Origin: Prorocentrum cordatum
Taxonomy: Eukaryota; Sar; Dinophyceae; Prorocentrales; Prorocentraceae
NCBI GenBank assembly: GCA_963575745.1
Contig: CAUYUJ010014620.1
Location: 226,006-290,005, forward strand
DNA: 64,000 nucleotides
Direction of reading: 5' to 3'
The notes beneath the pieces are model-generated. The model was not told the DNA's origin, did not search any database, and worked only from the letters and a program-made list of their open reading frames with translations. Positions 18,910-29,432 of this stretch are shown here, one piece after another (within the stretch, counting starts at the first letter, position 1; each line of letters opens with the position of its first letter). A program made the position numbers and the translations under genes.

Positions 18910-20334
18910 TCATTTCCCATGCCGAAGCGGGTCGGTGACCGACACTCGGGCCCCAAAAGAAGAAGTGCACGGACTGCTGCATGCCGAACACGAGAGAGAA
19001 GACGAGCTCGGGACACCGTACGACTCAGGGTCCGCCACGACCTGCGCGGGCAGAAGGGCCGACAAGAGAAAAAGTCACCTCAGCATCCCGCGTCACCTGC
19101 CCCGCCGAAGGAAACCTGTCCAGCAGGCAGCGGGCCGCCACGAACAGGCCCGTCTTGAAAGCGCTGCAGCGCGCCTCCCAGCTGCGCAGCTGCGCCTCCG
19201 CCGCCATGACGTGGGTCATGATGCGGGCGGCTTCTGCACCATCATCGGACAAGGCGGACCGCGCTGCCGGAGGGCTGGATGCACGCAGTCCTAGCAGACG
19301 CAGCCAACGCAATCCTCGGACCCGCACAGGAACATGTTGCAGCCGTCGGGGACGTCGCGGCCGCGCTCGGGGCAGGGCACCGGTTCCACGCACTCGTTGG
19401 CCCCCCTGTGCTGCAACACGCGCCCCTCGGAGCAGTGTGAGCGCTCGCCGCCGCAGGCAGGGTCGGGCGCCACCCTGGCTGTGTCTACTCTGTAAGAGAG
19501 GTTTTTTGAAGGCAGATCTGCCTTCAAAAAATTCGTCTACTCTGTAAGAACGGTTTTTTGAAGGCAGATCTGCCTTCAAAAAACCGTTCTTTTGAAGGCA
19601 GATTTGCCTTCAAAAAACCGTTCTTACAGATCCTCCACGTCAGGTCGTTCCGCCTCTGCCTGTGCCTCGGCAGCGGCCTCCGGCAGCGGCCGCAGCGGCA
19701 GGGCAGTCCTCCCCTGCGTGGGCCCGTCGTCGGGGGGCGGCCCTGGGGCTCCCCGCGAGCCCTCCGGGGCGCCGTCGGAGCCGCAGCCGAGCGCACCGAC
19801 CAGGAGCTGCGCGGTCGGTGGGCCCCAAACTCCAGGCGGCCTCTGCGGCCAGAAGGGGGCTGCATGACGCCGGAGCCCTGCACGGACGGAGCCAGCAGCC
19901 GACACGAAGTCTGGTGCACGGCCGTTCTCGGGGAACTCGGGCGGCCCACGAGACTCGGAGCGCTTCCTCGCCTCCAGCCGAGCTCCGTGCTGCGCACGGC
20001 GAAGCTGGGCAACCAAGGCATGCTCCACGTCGATGCCCCTCGCGTCAGAGTGCAGCGCGACGTTCCTGTGCAACATGTGCAGCCACTTCGGCTCCTCTGC
20101 ACTGACGAGGGCCAGGACCGCAGGTACCACCGCCCGAAGCCGCGACCCGACCTCCGAGTTCCCCACCATGAGCGAGAGCGCTGACTCTGCCAGCTTCAAC
20201 GGGCCTGTGATCTGGTCCACACCACGAGATAGCCGATGAACGAGACGATCTGCTGAAACACGTGCTCGCGACCTCCGCGCAGCACGGGTCAAACACATGG
20301 CGCCACCCGACGGGGCGACTCCCGCAGGCACCAT
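18910..20334 (-). CDS. candidate multi-exon host gene with spliced-leader head (unknown function)
   Basis: Minus strand. A spliced-leader match ends at 20388; the first ATG in the longest frame is at 20334. Exon 1 (20334-19628) contains a helical stretch QITGPLKLAESALSLMVGNS and PKWLHMLHRNVALHSD, then a Pro/Ala/Glu-rich tail. A GT-AG intron (19627-19490) made of palindromes joins it in frame to exon 2 (19489-19291), giving a Cys-rich end with at least ten Cys (VPDGCNMFLCGSEDCVGCVC) and a stop; that model is 301 aa. A further coding-like stretch (AARIMTHVMAAEAQLRSWEA) ends at 19097, followed by a 55-nt GT-AG intron and an exon 19041-18910 that stays open to a stop. Its frame does not join exon 2 directly, so an intron or indel is unresolved. 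Near 20230-20330 other minus frames read more protein-like (VFDPCCAEVAS, QQIVSFIGYLV), hinting at small indels. No family recognised. Confidence 0.55.
19042..19096 (-). other. predicted 55-nt GT-AG intron
   Basis: On the minus strand the donor is CAG/GTGACG and the acceptor is CCCGCGCAG/GTCGTG after a pyrimidine-rich stretch (TTTTTCTCTTGTC). Splicing joins complete codons on both sides, and the downstream frame remains open. Confidence 0.55.
19490..19629 (-). mobile_element. palindromic introner-like elements forming an intron
   Basis: A perfect 44-bp palindrome at 19547-19590 and a perfect 30-bp palindrome at 19502-19531 share the core GAAGGCAGATCTGCCTTC. A third, overlapping hairpin ends at 19629. 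The outer ends CTGTAAGAACGG (19542) and CCGTTCTTACAG (19629) give GTAAG and TTACAG on both strands. The direct repeat GTCTACTCTGTAAGA (19483 and 19535) flanks the first unit, as expected for a target duplication or tandem copy. Removing 19627-19490 joins two minus-strand frames without a shift. Confidence 0.75.
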
Positions 20335-20387
20335 GCCAGCTCCACCCGCCGCCGTCGAACCCAACAGCGATGGCGCAGGGCACCTGG

Positions 20388-20409
20388 CGTGAGCCAAAAT
20401 GGCTACGGA
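20388..20409 (-). other. spliced-leader sequence in genomic DNA (relict)
   Basis: The minus strand reads T, then CCGTAGCCATTTTGGCTCA, then CG. The known dinoflagellate leader is 22 nt and ends AAG after GGCTC; only the second-last base differs (21/22). It is not followed by the GT intron of an SL RNA gene but by 53 nt leading to the first ATG of the minus-strand gene. This is the pattern of a retroposed, trans-spliced mRNA. Confidence 0.85.
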
Positions 20410-20411
20410 TT

Positions 20412-21335
20412 TCCGTCCTCCTCCCCTTCCTCCTCCTCCTCCTCCTCCTCCTCCTCCTCCTCCTCCTCCTCCTCCTCCTCCTCCTCCTCCTCCTCCTCCT
20501 CCTCCTCCTCCTCCTCCTCCTCCTCCTCCTCCTCCTCCTCCTCCTCCTCCCGTTGTCCTCGTTTTCTCGTCTTCCTCCTCCCCCTCGTGCTCCTCCTCCT
20601 CCTCCTCCTCCTCATCCTCCTCTTCCTCCTCCTCCCATCTCCTCAGCTCCTCCTCAGCTCCTCCTCCTCCTCTTCCTCCTCCTCCCCTCCTCCTCCTCCT
20701 CCTCCGCCTCTTCCTCCTGCCCCCTTTTTCCTCCTCCTCCTCCTCCTCCTTCCTCCTCCTCCTCCTCCTCCTCCTCCTCCTCCTCCTCCTCCTCCTCATC
20801 CCCTCGTTGCCCTCCTCGATTTTCTCGCTCCTCCCTCTCGTGCTCCTCCTCCTCCTCCTCCTCCTCCTCCTCCTCCTCCTCCTCCTCCTCCTCCTCTCTT
20901 CCTCCTCCTCTCCTCTCCTCACTCCTCAGCTCCTCCTCCTCCTCCTCTTCCTCTTCCTCCTCCTCCTCCTCCTCAGCTCCTCCTCAGCTCATCCTCAATT
21001 CCTCCTCAGCTCATCCTGAGCTCCTCCTCACCTCCTCCTCAGGTCCTCCTCAGGTCCTCCTCAGGTCCTCAGTTCATCAGCTCCTCAGCTCCTCAGCTCC
21101 TCAGTTCCTCTTCCTCCTCATCTTCCTCCTCTTCCTCCTCATCCTCTTCCTCCTCGTCTTCCTCCTCCTCTTCCTCCTCCTCCTGATCCTCCTCCTCCTC
21201 TTCCTCCTCCTCCTCCTCCTCCTCCACCTCCTCCTCCTCCTCATTCTCCTCTTCCTCCTCCTTTTCGTCCTCGTCCTCCTCCTTTCCTCCTCGTCCTCCT
21301 CCTCCTCATCCTCCTCTTACTCCGGCACTATACTG
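20412..21335. repeat. (TCC)n microsatellite, ~920 bp
   Basis: Long TCC tract with imperfect segments (TCAGCTCC near 20990-21110). It starts just upstream (minus sense) of the spliced-leader relict. Long Ser/Pro/Leu and Glu/Gly/Arg frames here are artefacts. Confidence 0.95.
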
Positions 21336-21404
21336 CTCACTCCTCGAGGCCAATGTTTGTCACTTGCTGGGTGCTGAAAGAAACGAGTTGTGGTGCTCCT
21401 CTCC

Positions 21405-21595
21405 ATGATGAAATGTTTGTCCCGAGCCGTGTTCTGACAATTTCATAGCCAATGGAAGGCCCAAGGGCCCGAAAACGGACAACAAAAACCTCAGGACCCG
21501 TCTCCCTCAGGGCCCGTTTGCCCATGGCGACCCATTGGGCCGCTCAAAGAGTCACTTTGGCGAAAGGTCAATTTTACGTCTAGTCGACCTTCCCC
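21405..21595 (+). repeat. dispersed repeat BB, copy 2
   Basis: Matches 18565-18750, including CATGGCGACCCATTGGGCC and TTACGTCTAGTCGACCTT. Confidence 0.75.
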
Positions 21596-21690
21596 GGGCC
21601 TCTTCCCGAGCGCGTTTTGACCAACAACTTGGACACGAATCCGGCAAAGGCGACAAGGGCCCCCCAAGAGCCCAAGAAAACGAAAACGAT
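21596..21690 (+). repeat. dispersed repeat AA, copy 2 (diverged)
   Basis: Follows BB directly. Shares CCCGAGCGCGTTTTGACC, a CGAATCCGGC word and AAGGCGACAAGGGCC with the other AA copies. Confidence 0.5.
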
Positions 21691-21724
21691 GTTCACTCAA
21701 GCGAAGGGTCTCTTTTACATCGAA

Positions 21725-21915
21725 GGCCCATGAGTCTTGGACTCCTTTCCCTGGAGTCTACGGCTCAGGAGTCCTGGGCCCCCCCCTGGAGTCTTGGGTT
21801 CAGGAATCCATGGTTCCCCTGGAATCTGGGACCCAGGAGTCCTGGCCCCCCCCATGGAGTTCTGGGCCCAGGACTCCTGGGCCCAGGACTCCTGGGCCCC
21901 AGGAGTTTAGGGCAC
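21725..21915. repeat. GGAGTCCTGGGCCC minisatellite
   Basis: Irregular repetition of GGAGTC(C/T)TGGG(C/T)CC-like words, spaced 14-30 bp, ending in GGACTCCTGGGCCC copies. Confidence 0.75.
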
Positions 21916-22012
21916 CCCTTGGAGGAGGAGGAGGAGGAGGAGGAGGAGGAGGAGGAGGAGGAGGAAGAGGAGGAGGAGGAGGAAGAGGAGGAAAAGGAAA
22001 AGGAAGAGGAGG
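21916..22012. repeat. (GGA)n microsatellite
   Basis: About 95 bp of GGA/GAA triplets. Confidence 0.9.
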
Positions 22013-22400
22013 ACAGGGATCCATCGATCGATCTCTCGGGCCAGTGCGGCGCTACTCCCCCTCGATTAGAGCTGAGCTGCATTCGCAAATATGATACGGC
22101 CTTGCTGTGTTCAGCTCGTGGAAAGGAGTCGCTGGCGCCACGTGGCGCTCTGACCCTACCTGCACCGACCTCCCCACGCAGAGGTCCGCGGGCAGGGTAG
22201 CACCCGCGTTTGCAGATGCCATGCCTGCTGCTTCTCCCTGCTTCTGCATTGGCCCCCATCCACCCTTCCCTTTCGTCGCGGTTCGGGGGAAGGGGGGGGG
22301 GACGGGTCTGCGCATCACAAAATAGTTAGGGCAACTCGGCCCCAGGATCTGAAAAATATCTTGGGCGCCCTTCTGAGGTGGAGGGGGCAGGTCATCGTTC
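22013..22400. other. no gene seen
   Basis: Mixed sequence, no recognisable motif or repeat. Confidence 0.4.
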
Positions 22401-22404
22401 TGCA

Positions 22405-25150
22405 CTAGTTGCGAAAGCGAACGCTCGTCTCGAAAACTCTCGGTACAGCACGGGGGGGGGAGGTCTGCAGAATGGGGCGAAGCTGCGCACCCTGCTCGGC
22501 GGCCTCCGCGGCCTCACCTCGACGTTCTCGTTGAGCCCTCAACCGCTGACCAGCCTGCCCAACTCCCGCCCCAGCGCTCTCCGAGGCGCCGCTCCCACTT
22601 TGCGCGAGGCGCCCTCCTTCCAAAGCTTGCGATGGTCTCGGGCAGACAATGAACATGCTTCATCTAAAACTGGAACCTGCTCTTCTCCGCCGCCCCGCCC
22701 TCCTTGCCCTCGTTGCGTCTCGCTCTGGAGACGGAGGCAATTTCTGCCACTGGCTCCCGGTCGGCACTGAGGACGATGAACTGCTCCGCCGCCCCGCCCT
22801 CCAGGTGGCGCCCCAAATAGATCGCGACGCCCGTCCAAATCTTCGCGCGCGGGCTGCCGGGGGAGACCGCGTCAACTTATCAATATTAAGCTGCCCGTCG
22901 TCGCTCGAGTCCGCGCCGCTGTCGAGCGCCGCAATTGCTGCGCTCGCGGCTGCCAAGATCTCCTGCGTCTGCAGCGCCGCCTGCCCCCTGCCTAGTGCGA
23001 GTGCCAAGCGCGCCGCGAGGTCTACCGCCTGGCTGCCGGGTGCTGCGCGGGCGCTCGCCGCCCCTGTCTGCCTCGGACCCGGCGCGCCTGCCCCGCCGCC
23101 GGCGCCGCCTCGCCCCGCTGCGGTCTCCGAGCGGCTCCGCCCTGCTCTCTAGGCAGCGGCAGCTGCGTCGGAAAGCGCGCGCGCGCACACGTCCGAAGCA
23201 ACTCCAATTGTCCGAAGCCACACGGCAACATGCAGGGCATCTCGGATTGCGGGGTTCTGGCAGGACTTGGATTCTGGCGCGGCACGGTTGCAGCAGCCTT
23301 CCGCGTTGCGTGTCGCCGAATGCTTTCCATGCTGTGCCTCTGCTCATGAATACTCACCCGCAATTGATGCACTCACTCATTATTTAGTGATGGAACTGAT
23401 GCTAGATTATGTGCGCAATGAATTCGCATGGCGCGGCTGCGAAGTGCCTTCATGATTGCATCTAAAAGTCCGCGCCCCCGCACCCCCATTCTTCACCTTG
23501 GATTCGCATTTCTACGGTTGTAATCCCCATCGGGGCCTTCCACTTTCAGTTCGCCGCTTTGCCCCGCTCCAGGAGGGGGCGCGGCCGCTGCGGGCTCTGC
23601 TGATCTCACTTCCCTGGCGACCAGGAGATGCAGTTGCCCCAATGCGCTCAGCGCGAAAAAATTGCCGATCGAGATCTCGTCGCCGGCGGCCATGCCACGA
23701 TTATTCGAAACCTCGCGGGCGTTGTCAACGTCGCTCGCCAGGTCTTCCAGCCCGGGGGTTCGCGTCGCTCTCGAGCACGCCGGTCGAGTCGTCGCCGTCG
23801 TTCTACCTCTCGAATTCGATTCGGCCGAATACGAGGCCGATGTGGCTTCACAGCAGAAATTCGGCCCCTGACTTTCGTCCTGGGTTCGGTCGAGTGAAGC
23901 GATGAATTTCGGGGCCCTTGCGCGGGAAAAAACCTCACTTCACTAATCTGGGGCCCCTGGGGCCTCAGTGAGCCCCGGGGCCCAAAATTAATGAAAAGAT
24001 GGTTTTCGGGCCTCGGGCCGAACGTCGCCGCAGTCGGCCGGCGGCGGCCACACGGGAAAATCCAGACAATCGCCCCCGGCCAAGCATTCGGGCCAGTGCT
24101 TATTCTGCCGGTGGCATGATCTGAGAGCGGCGAAAGACCTCCAAAGTGGCCGTGATCTTCGGGCTGCCGTCTCGACGGTGAGTAGTAGCTTCTCCTCTCG
24201 CAACCCGTTGGAGGGGCACGCCGCTCGCGTTCTGCAGCCGCGAGCGCGCGCTAGGCGACAAGACAGAGCACTCGACGCACGAAGAGGCCCTCGTCGACGA
24301 CCCGGCAGATCAGCACCGCGCGCTTCCATCTGAACGCGGCGCCGGCCGTCGCCCAAATACAGCCGCGCACGTAGTGGCCCTTCTGATCGCCAGAGCGCGC
24401 CTGGAGCTCCGCGGGCTAGCCCTGCACCGCCGCGACCCAGGGGCCCAGGCGGCGCGCTGCTTCAGGCGATGCGCCCGGCATCTCGCAGCGGGGCTTCCCC
24501 TCGAGATCTCGTCTCGCCTGAATGGCGCCGTCGCGTCGGAAGTGCGCGATGTTACCCTGATCGTCCTGTGTCTGCCGCGCTCCGATCTCCTTCAGCCTCG
24601 CGTCGAGCTTCTCGTCTACCTTCTGCGCCGCGCCCGCCAGCTTCCGCGCGTTTGCGCCGTTGCCAACTCGGGCCAGCCCCCCGAGGTCGTCTGCGTGCTT
24701 GGCATGGTCGAGGTGGACCGGGCCAGCTCGCACTTGCCGCGCAGGCGGCTGCCACTCTCGACCTTCTCTTTGCCGCATTCTACCCATCTCTGGATGCAGC
24801 GAGCGAAGCTCGCCGCGAAGTCGCGGGCCGCGCGCGGGTCTCACATGAGCCCTCCGCAGCGCCGTTTGGAGCGCGCCCCCTTGCCCGCGCCCCTGCGCGG
24901 CACATTGAAAGTGGCTCGGCGATGCCTTTGCTTCGCCGTGCCCCTCTCTTGTTCCGGCCGCATCTGGCTGTTGACCACGCCCATGGCCAGCCGCGAGCAG
25001 CTCGCGAAGGCGTTGGGCGCGTCCTCTGGCGCGGGCGCGTAATCTCTGCCTGCCCGTCTCGCCCTGTTTTCCACCGCTGCCGCAGTCAGCGCGGCTTCCT
25101 TCCGCCCTCCGATGAAGCCGCAGTCTTGGTCGCTGCGCGCATCCCCTGTT
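22405..25150 (-). other. long stop-poor GC-rich stretch, probably decayed minus-strand coding sequence
   Basis: Protein-like minus-strand pieces alternate between frames: EILAAASAAIAALDSGADSS (near 22930), GMAAGDEISIGNFFALSALG (near 23650), ARDFAASFARCIQRWVECGK (near 24780) and AAQKVDEKLDARLKEIGARQ (near 24590). It continues downstream from the endonuclease-like region at 25156-27172 on the same strand. No RT motif was found in it, so either the RT is lost or this is unrelated coding sequence. Confidence 0.35.
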
Positions 25151-25155
25151 TCTTC

Positions 25156-27172
25156 TCACCCGCGCCGAGTAGCACGCCTTGCCGATGGGGCCCACGCCGC
25201 GGCAGATGCTCTCGCCCGCTGTGCCTTTACTCGCATTCTTCCGCACCGCTGTCGCCGAGTTCTGATGCCATCTTGTTCGCGCCGCGCCGCCGATTTGAAT
25301 CTTTGCCAGCGCGGCTCTGGATAGAGCCTCGAAGCCTCTAGTTTGTCATGGTTCTGGCCCCGCTCCAAACCCGCGTCGCGGACGCCGTCGTAGTTCGTCG
25401 GGTGGCATAGCAGCGCTCGCCGTAGTTCCGAAGGTGCGGCCTTCTGCATGGCCGCCCTGAGTAGATTGGCCTTCTTCAGGCACATCGTGATCTCCCTGTA
25501 CCCCCCCTTCCACAGGCCCCTCCAGGTCGCTCTCGCAATAATATCTCTCTTCCGCCAAAACTGGCATGGATCGTCGTTCTGCCCCCGCCTTCCAGTTTCC
25601 TCTTCGCTTCTTGGAAACTCCCAGAAACGGATCCATTCCTGCTAGGTCGGGTTCGCGGCGACCGCTGCCCAGTAATCTCGTTCTCGTCTCTCCCATGCGT
25701 CGCGCAGCTCCTCAGCCCTGGCGTCGTTCCTTTGCTGGTACTCGTGCTTCCGTCTGCTGGAGCTCCTGTTATATATCCCTGAGTGCGATCTCTGTCTTGT
25801 TGAGCTCGGTATGCGTTTGCTTCTCCTTTCGGCGCAGGAGTCATTCCCTTCGCTGCCCCTCGGGTCCACAGGGCACCCTCTGGGTTCCCAACAGGTCTTC
25901 GGCAACGGGTCCTGGCCTGATTCCGCCCAGTTCCTGGGAGCGTCGTGGCGACGAGGTCCGTGCTTTCTGGCGGTTAGCCTGTGTAAGCTTCCGCGATGCA
26001 CTCTACCTCTGCCTCGTTTGGATTGTCTGCGTAGGTCTTGATCGCGACGGTTGGTCCGCGCTGTTGTCGTTCTGATCTACCCTCTCGTCTCCGCCGTAGT
26101 AGGTCCCCGCGTTGGCGCTTTAAGCCCTCGTAGCTGGTGGCCAGTAGGGGCCCGTGGTACTTCTGAGCCAAAGTGAAGATCACATCGTTGATGTCGTACA
26201 AAAATGCGTGTTTCCCTTTTTCCCCCCTGGTCCGTACACCTGCACGTTTTGCTCGAGGTCGCGGATGAACTCGGTGCTGTTGCATCCTTGCCTGACTGCT
26301 CGCACTAGCCCATGTGTCCCATGCTGCAGTCTTATGCTGTTGCCAAAGTCGTTGTCGCAGTGGTAACCGTAGGGGCCTGAGCTGGTCGGCGGCTCTATTT
26401 TCCCAACAGGAGATCTGTTGCAGGCGTGCGCCCATGCGCAGCAATGGCCCTTTGCGATATCATGCTGCTCGCCTGCCCCCATGGTGCCATAGTGTAAGCT
26501 ATGCAACTTGCACGCTTCTCGTTGAAGTACGTCCGTCGCCGGATTTCCATCGCACCCAATACCGACAGGCCGCGCTTCTCCGCGAATATTATGGCCTTCC
26601 GTTTTGCTCCTCCTGGTAGTCTTTCCCGCGCTCGTCCTGGTCCCCGAGCTGGTGATTATGGATGCACTCTGTTCGTTGTGATGCCGATGCCGTCGCTGAG
26701 GTCGCCCGCGGTGATCAACGCGTTGTGTCTAGGCCTATCCCTCGGTGTCTCGTCCATCCAGACAGGCAAACGATCGTCGCGCAGTGTTGCTTTCTGGTTG
26801 TGCCTTTGTTGGGCTGCGGCGGGCAATCGTGCCCGATCGTGATGAATATGTCGTGGTGCTGCACTGTGGGCGCCAGTCCACGCACGCTTAGTTCCGAAGG
26901 TAGTTCCGTCACGCTGTGCTCTGCCCTGGGTCACTTGGGCCTCTCCTCCATCTAGCGACTCCTGTCAGGGCGGTTGTATCGAAATTGTGCGCCTCCCCAT
27001 ACATCTCAACCAATCTGTCGGGTCTGGCGGACTCAGAACTGAAGAAAAGCAGCGCAAGAGAGGCCGTCCATGCCGTCGCTGCCATGCAGGCCTTCCGCCC
27101 GATATGTTCAACACCTGCTGTGGGATGGCATCTTGGCGGTGCGTGCTGTCCTGATATTATCTTGGCCCACAT
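25156..27172 (-). pseudogene. APE-type LINE endonuclease-like sequence, frameshifted
   Basis: Minus strand, reading from 27172 down. The frames join as: ESARPDRLVEMYGEAHNFDT + TALTG (N-terminal endonuclease pattern), then VQHHDIFITIGHDCPPQPNK, then LPVWMDETPRDRPRHNALIT + AGDLSDGIG (resembling the GDFN motif with F replaced by L and N by S), then SSGPYGYHCDNDFGNSIRLQ, then FIRDLEQNVQVYGPGGKKG and FLYDINDVIFTLAQKY (resembling the IDYI segment). The order and spacing fit an APE endonuclease, followed by a charged helical linker (ARAEELRDAWERRERDYWAA; ITMCLKKANLLRAAMQKAAP). At least four frame changes are needed. Catalytic residues cannot be assigned firmly by eye. No RT is seen downstream. Confidence 0.45.
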
Positions 27173-27229
27173 GGCAGCTGGAGGAGGGAGAGGGGGGGAG
27201 GGGGAGGAGGGGGAGGAGGGGAAAGATCA

Positions 27230-27390
27230 AGGGGCCCAAGGACACACAAATAAATACACACAAATAAACTGATTCCCCATATTTCCCCATATTTTCTGGG
27301 TGGTTGTCTTCCCGCCCAATCCCCATATTTTCCCATACTTTCTTGGGGATCGACGATGAATTGTGCCTGTGTGGTTTTCCCCCTCCTGAA
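27230..27390. repeat. dispersed repeat E, copy 1
   Basis: Starts GGGGCCCAAGGACACACAAA, then two TTCCCCATATTTTC-type words and a GTGCCTGTGTGG tail. Copies at 37306-37470 and 37786-37960 are in the same orientation. On the minus strand, a long pyrimidine tract and TTTTCAG sit at its edge. Confidence 0.85.
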
Positions 27391-27454
27391 AAGAGGGGGA
27401 GGAGGGGAGAGGGGGGGAGGAGGGGCAGAGAGGGGGAGGGGGAGGGGGAGTCCA

Positions 27455-27690
27455 CACGACCTCGTCGAGCCTCTCCGCCTCGGCCGTGCCCCTCCGCAGG
27501 GGCCGGCGGGCCTGCGGGCCGACCTCCGGGGGCAGCTCCACGGCGTGCAGGCCGAGGCTCGGCGGCCTCTTGCCTCTGCACGGCCGGAAGGGCACGGCCG
27601 GGGGCGGGGGCTCCCCGAGCGGGGAGGCGTCGGCTCGGCTCGGGGCCCGGCGGGTGGCTCTGCCGGAGGGGCGGCGGCGGCGGCGGCGGC
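27455..27690 (-). CDS. possible minus-strand exon, unknown function
   Basis: The minus frame reads AVPFRPCRGKRPPSLGLHAV, then ELPPEVGPQARRPLRRGTAE and AERLDEVVW. Nearly every third codon base is G or C, as in dinoflagellate coding sequence, while the other frames look less protein-like. A donor-like GTCGTG follows LDE. Repeat E lies just downstream. No family recognised. Confidence 0.35.
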
Positions 27691-27865
27691 GGCGGCGGCC
27701 ACGGCGACGGCGGCGGCGGCGCGACGGCGACGGCGAGGAGAACGGCGAATACGAGGTAGCCGGCGACGACGACGACGACGAAGACGAGGAGAACGAGGAG
27801 GAGGACGACGACGACGACGAAGATGGCGACGACGGCGACGACGCCCAGGCGTCGTCTTCGTGATA
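27660..27865. repeat. (GCG)n and (GAC)n triplet tracts
   Basis: GGCGGC run (27668-27730) followed by a GACGAC/GACGAG run (27760-27845). Produces acidic frames on plus and Val/Leu-rich frames on minus that mimic membrane segments. Confidence 0.9.
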
Positions 27866-28408
27866 GTCGAGGTGGAGGCCGCGACGGACTTGGAGGCTGC
27901 CTGGCCCCTCGGGCTCCGAGTGGTGGGAGGGTGGGCGAGGAGGACGGAGGACGGAGAGGAGGGATGTGTTCCTGATCAGGCTGCAGCAGGGCTGGGCATG
28001 CCACGGCATGAAGCCCCTGCGCCGGGCAGGCGATGGGCGCTGGCGCCTAGGAGCGTGGGAGGTTCCCCGAACCAGGGACCAGATCCTGACCTCCAGAGTA
28101 CTGCTAGCTGGCCACATGGCAAGTAACACCGACGCGCTTTCCGCAGTCAGTGCGCAGCGCAACCAAGGACAATCGCTGGAAACAAGTCGAGAATCGCATC
28201 TGGAAACCAGCGTACGGAAACAAAAACGGCCGCAGCAACAACAAAGCACACGCCACGAGCCCGCCACATCATACCATACATCCGAAGGGGAAAGGTAGGC
28301 AAGCCCCGTGGCACGACTGCGTGGAAGCATCGGGACCAAAGGAGGGAAAGCAGCGTGGACAAAAAACAACAACAAGAAGAAACGGGGCCTGCGAAGCGAG
28401 GTCATTCG
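27866..28408. other. no gene supported
   Basis: Unique sequence with short open frames only. AACAACAAG words near 28240 and 28370. Confidence 0.4.
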
Positions 28409-28562
28409 GGGATGGACAGAGCTCCCCTCAGCAAAACGTAGTTTAAAAAAAAGGCCTCGGGCCCACAACCTGGCGGGCGCAAGCGTGGAAAATGACAGCC
28501 GCGGCGCCCTCTCGAGAACCGAAAACGGATAATACGTGTCAGGGTAGGGGTCCTGTCCACCT
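28409..28562 (+). mobile_element. fold-back element C, copy 3
   Basis: GGGATGGACAGAGCTCCCC at the left and GGGGTCCTGTCCACCTCC at the right, with core GGCGCCCTCTCGAGAACCGA. Subtype shared with 43183-43346. Confidence 0.8.
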
Positions 28563-28984
28563 CCGAGTAGTGGGCAAGAGTGCCAAGCTACGTACGAATG
28601 TCATACGATATCCAGGAACGGCCATGCTTCTAATGTCGCGGTGTGCTCCGGGCAGAATGCGCCAGCTAAGGTTGAGGCCACAGGCTGGCGCAGGTAGCAA
28701 CTGGAGACAAGGTATGATGGGCTGCGACGTGAGCAGACGACCATGAAAGCGGCGTGGAACCCAAGCACGCAGGGGCAAGAGGCCCTGAAACATCAATTCA
28801 TACTGCGGTTGCGCAGCCAGCAGGCGGCTCTGACTCTGACTCAGCGAGCTCTCGCGAGAGCGACAGCAGGCACAACGCGCGTGCAGGAAGGCGCGGTGCC
28901 AGCCGTGGCGATCTGCAATCGTTTGGATGTGGATGGTGGCGCCAGCAAGCTCGATTGAAGGTTCTGGGGAAACCAAAATTAGGG
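28563..28984. other. no gene seen
   Basis: Unique sequence. A plus frame rich in Ser/Asp/Arg (28754-29083) has no recognisable motif. Confidence 0.35.
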
Positions 28985-29115
28985 TTGGCCAAAAGGGGGG
29001 CGTCCAAGAAGGGGGGGCGCAAATCATGGCTGGCGGCATGTGCGCGGCCCAGGGGGGGGGGAGCCAGGGAAGTAGCGAAGTAAGAAATGACTAAGAAGAG
29101 ACGCCACGAAAAACG
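28985..29115 (+). repeat. dispersed repeat T, copy 1
   Basis: GGCCAAAAGGGGGGCGTCCA, then GGGGCGCAAATCATGGC and a GAAGAGACGCCA tail are matched by 38325-38475. Confidence 0.7.
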
Positions 29116-29432
29116 GTGACGAGGGCCTCACGGAAGGCCCGGAGAGGCGAAAGCGAGGAGAGGATCGCGGCACGAGTACCCTGTCCTCCTACGAGGATCT
29201 ACAAGAAGTACCCCTAACCCTTTGGGAGGGGACCTAAGTTGGGAGGGGCAGAAAAATCAGGGACACAGGGTCTTCGTTCTACGGATGTGTCAAACCGAAC
29301 CGCCCATGAGAATCATCCCAAGTGCGAAGAAAGGGCCCTCCGCGAGGCCAAGTCTTCACTCCGTTGCTAGAGTTAGGGGCTCCTGTATCCTCGATGATCC
29401 GAAGCTCGCATCCCTCGCAGCGACCTGCCTGA
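29116..29432. other. no gene seen
   Basis: Unique sequence without recognisable features. Confidence 0.4.

Noticed and set aside
20388-20409. Spliced-leader RNA gene
   Set aside because: No GT donor directly after the leader and no SL RNA-like downstream sequence; a relict in a gene copy fits better.
20262-21377. 371-residue Leu/Ser/Pro frame
   Set aside because: TCC microsatellite; no domain or splice evidence.
27600-27900. Val/Leu-rich minus frame resembling membrane helices
   Set aside because: Comes from a (GAC)n tract; the acidic plus frame is equally open.
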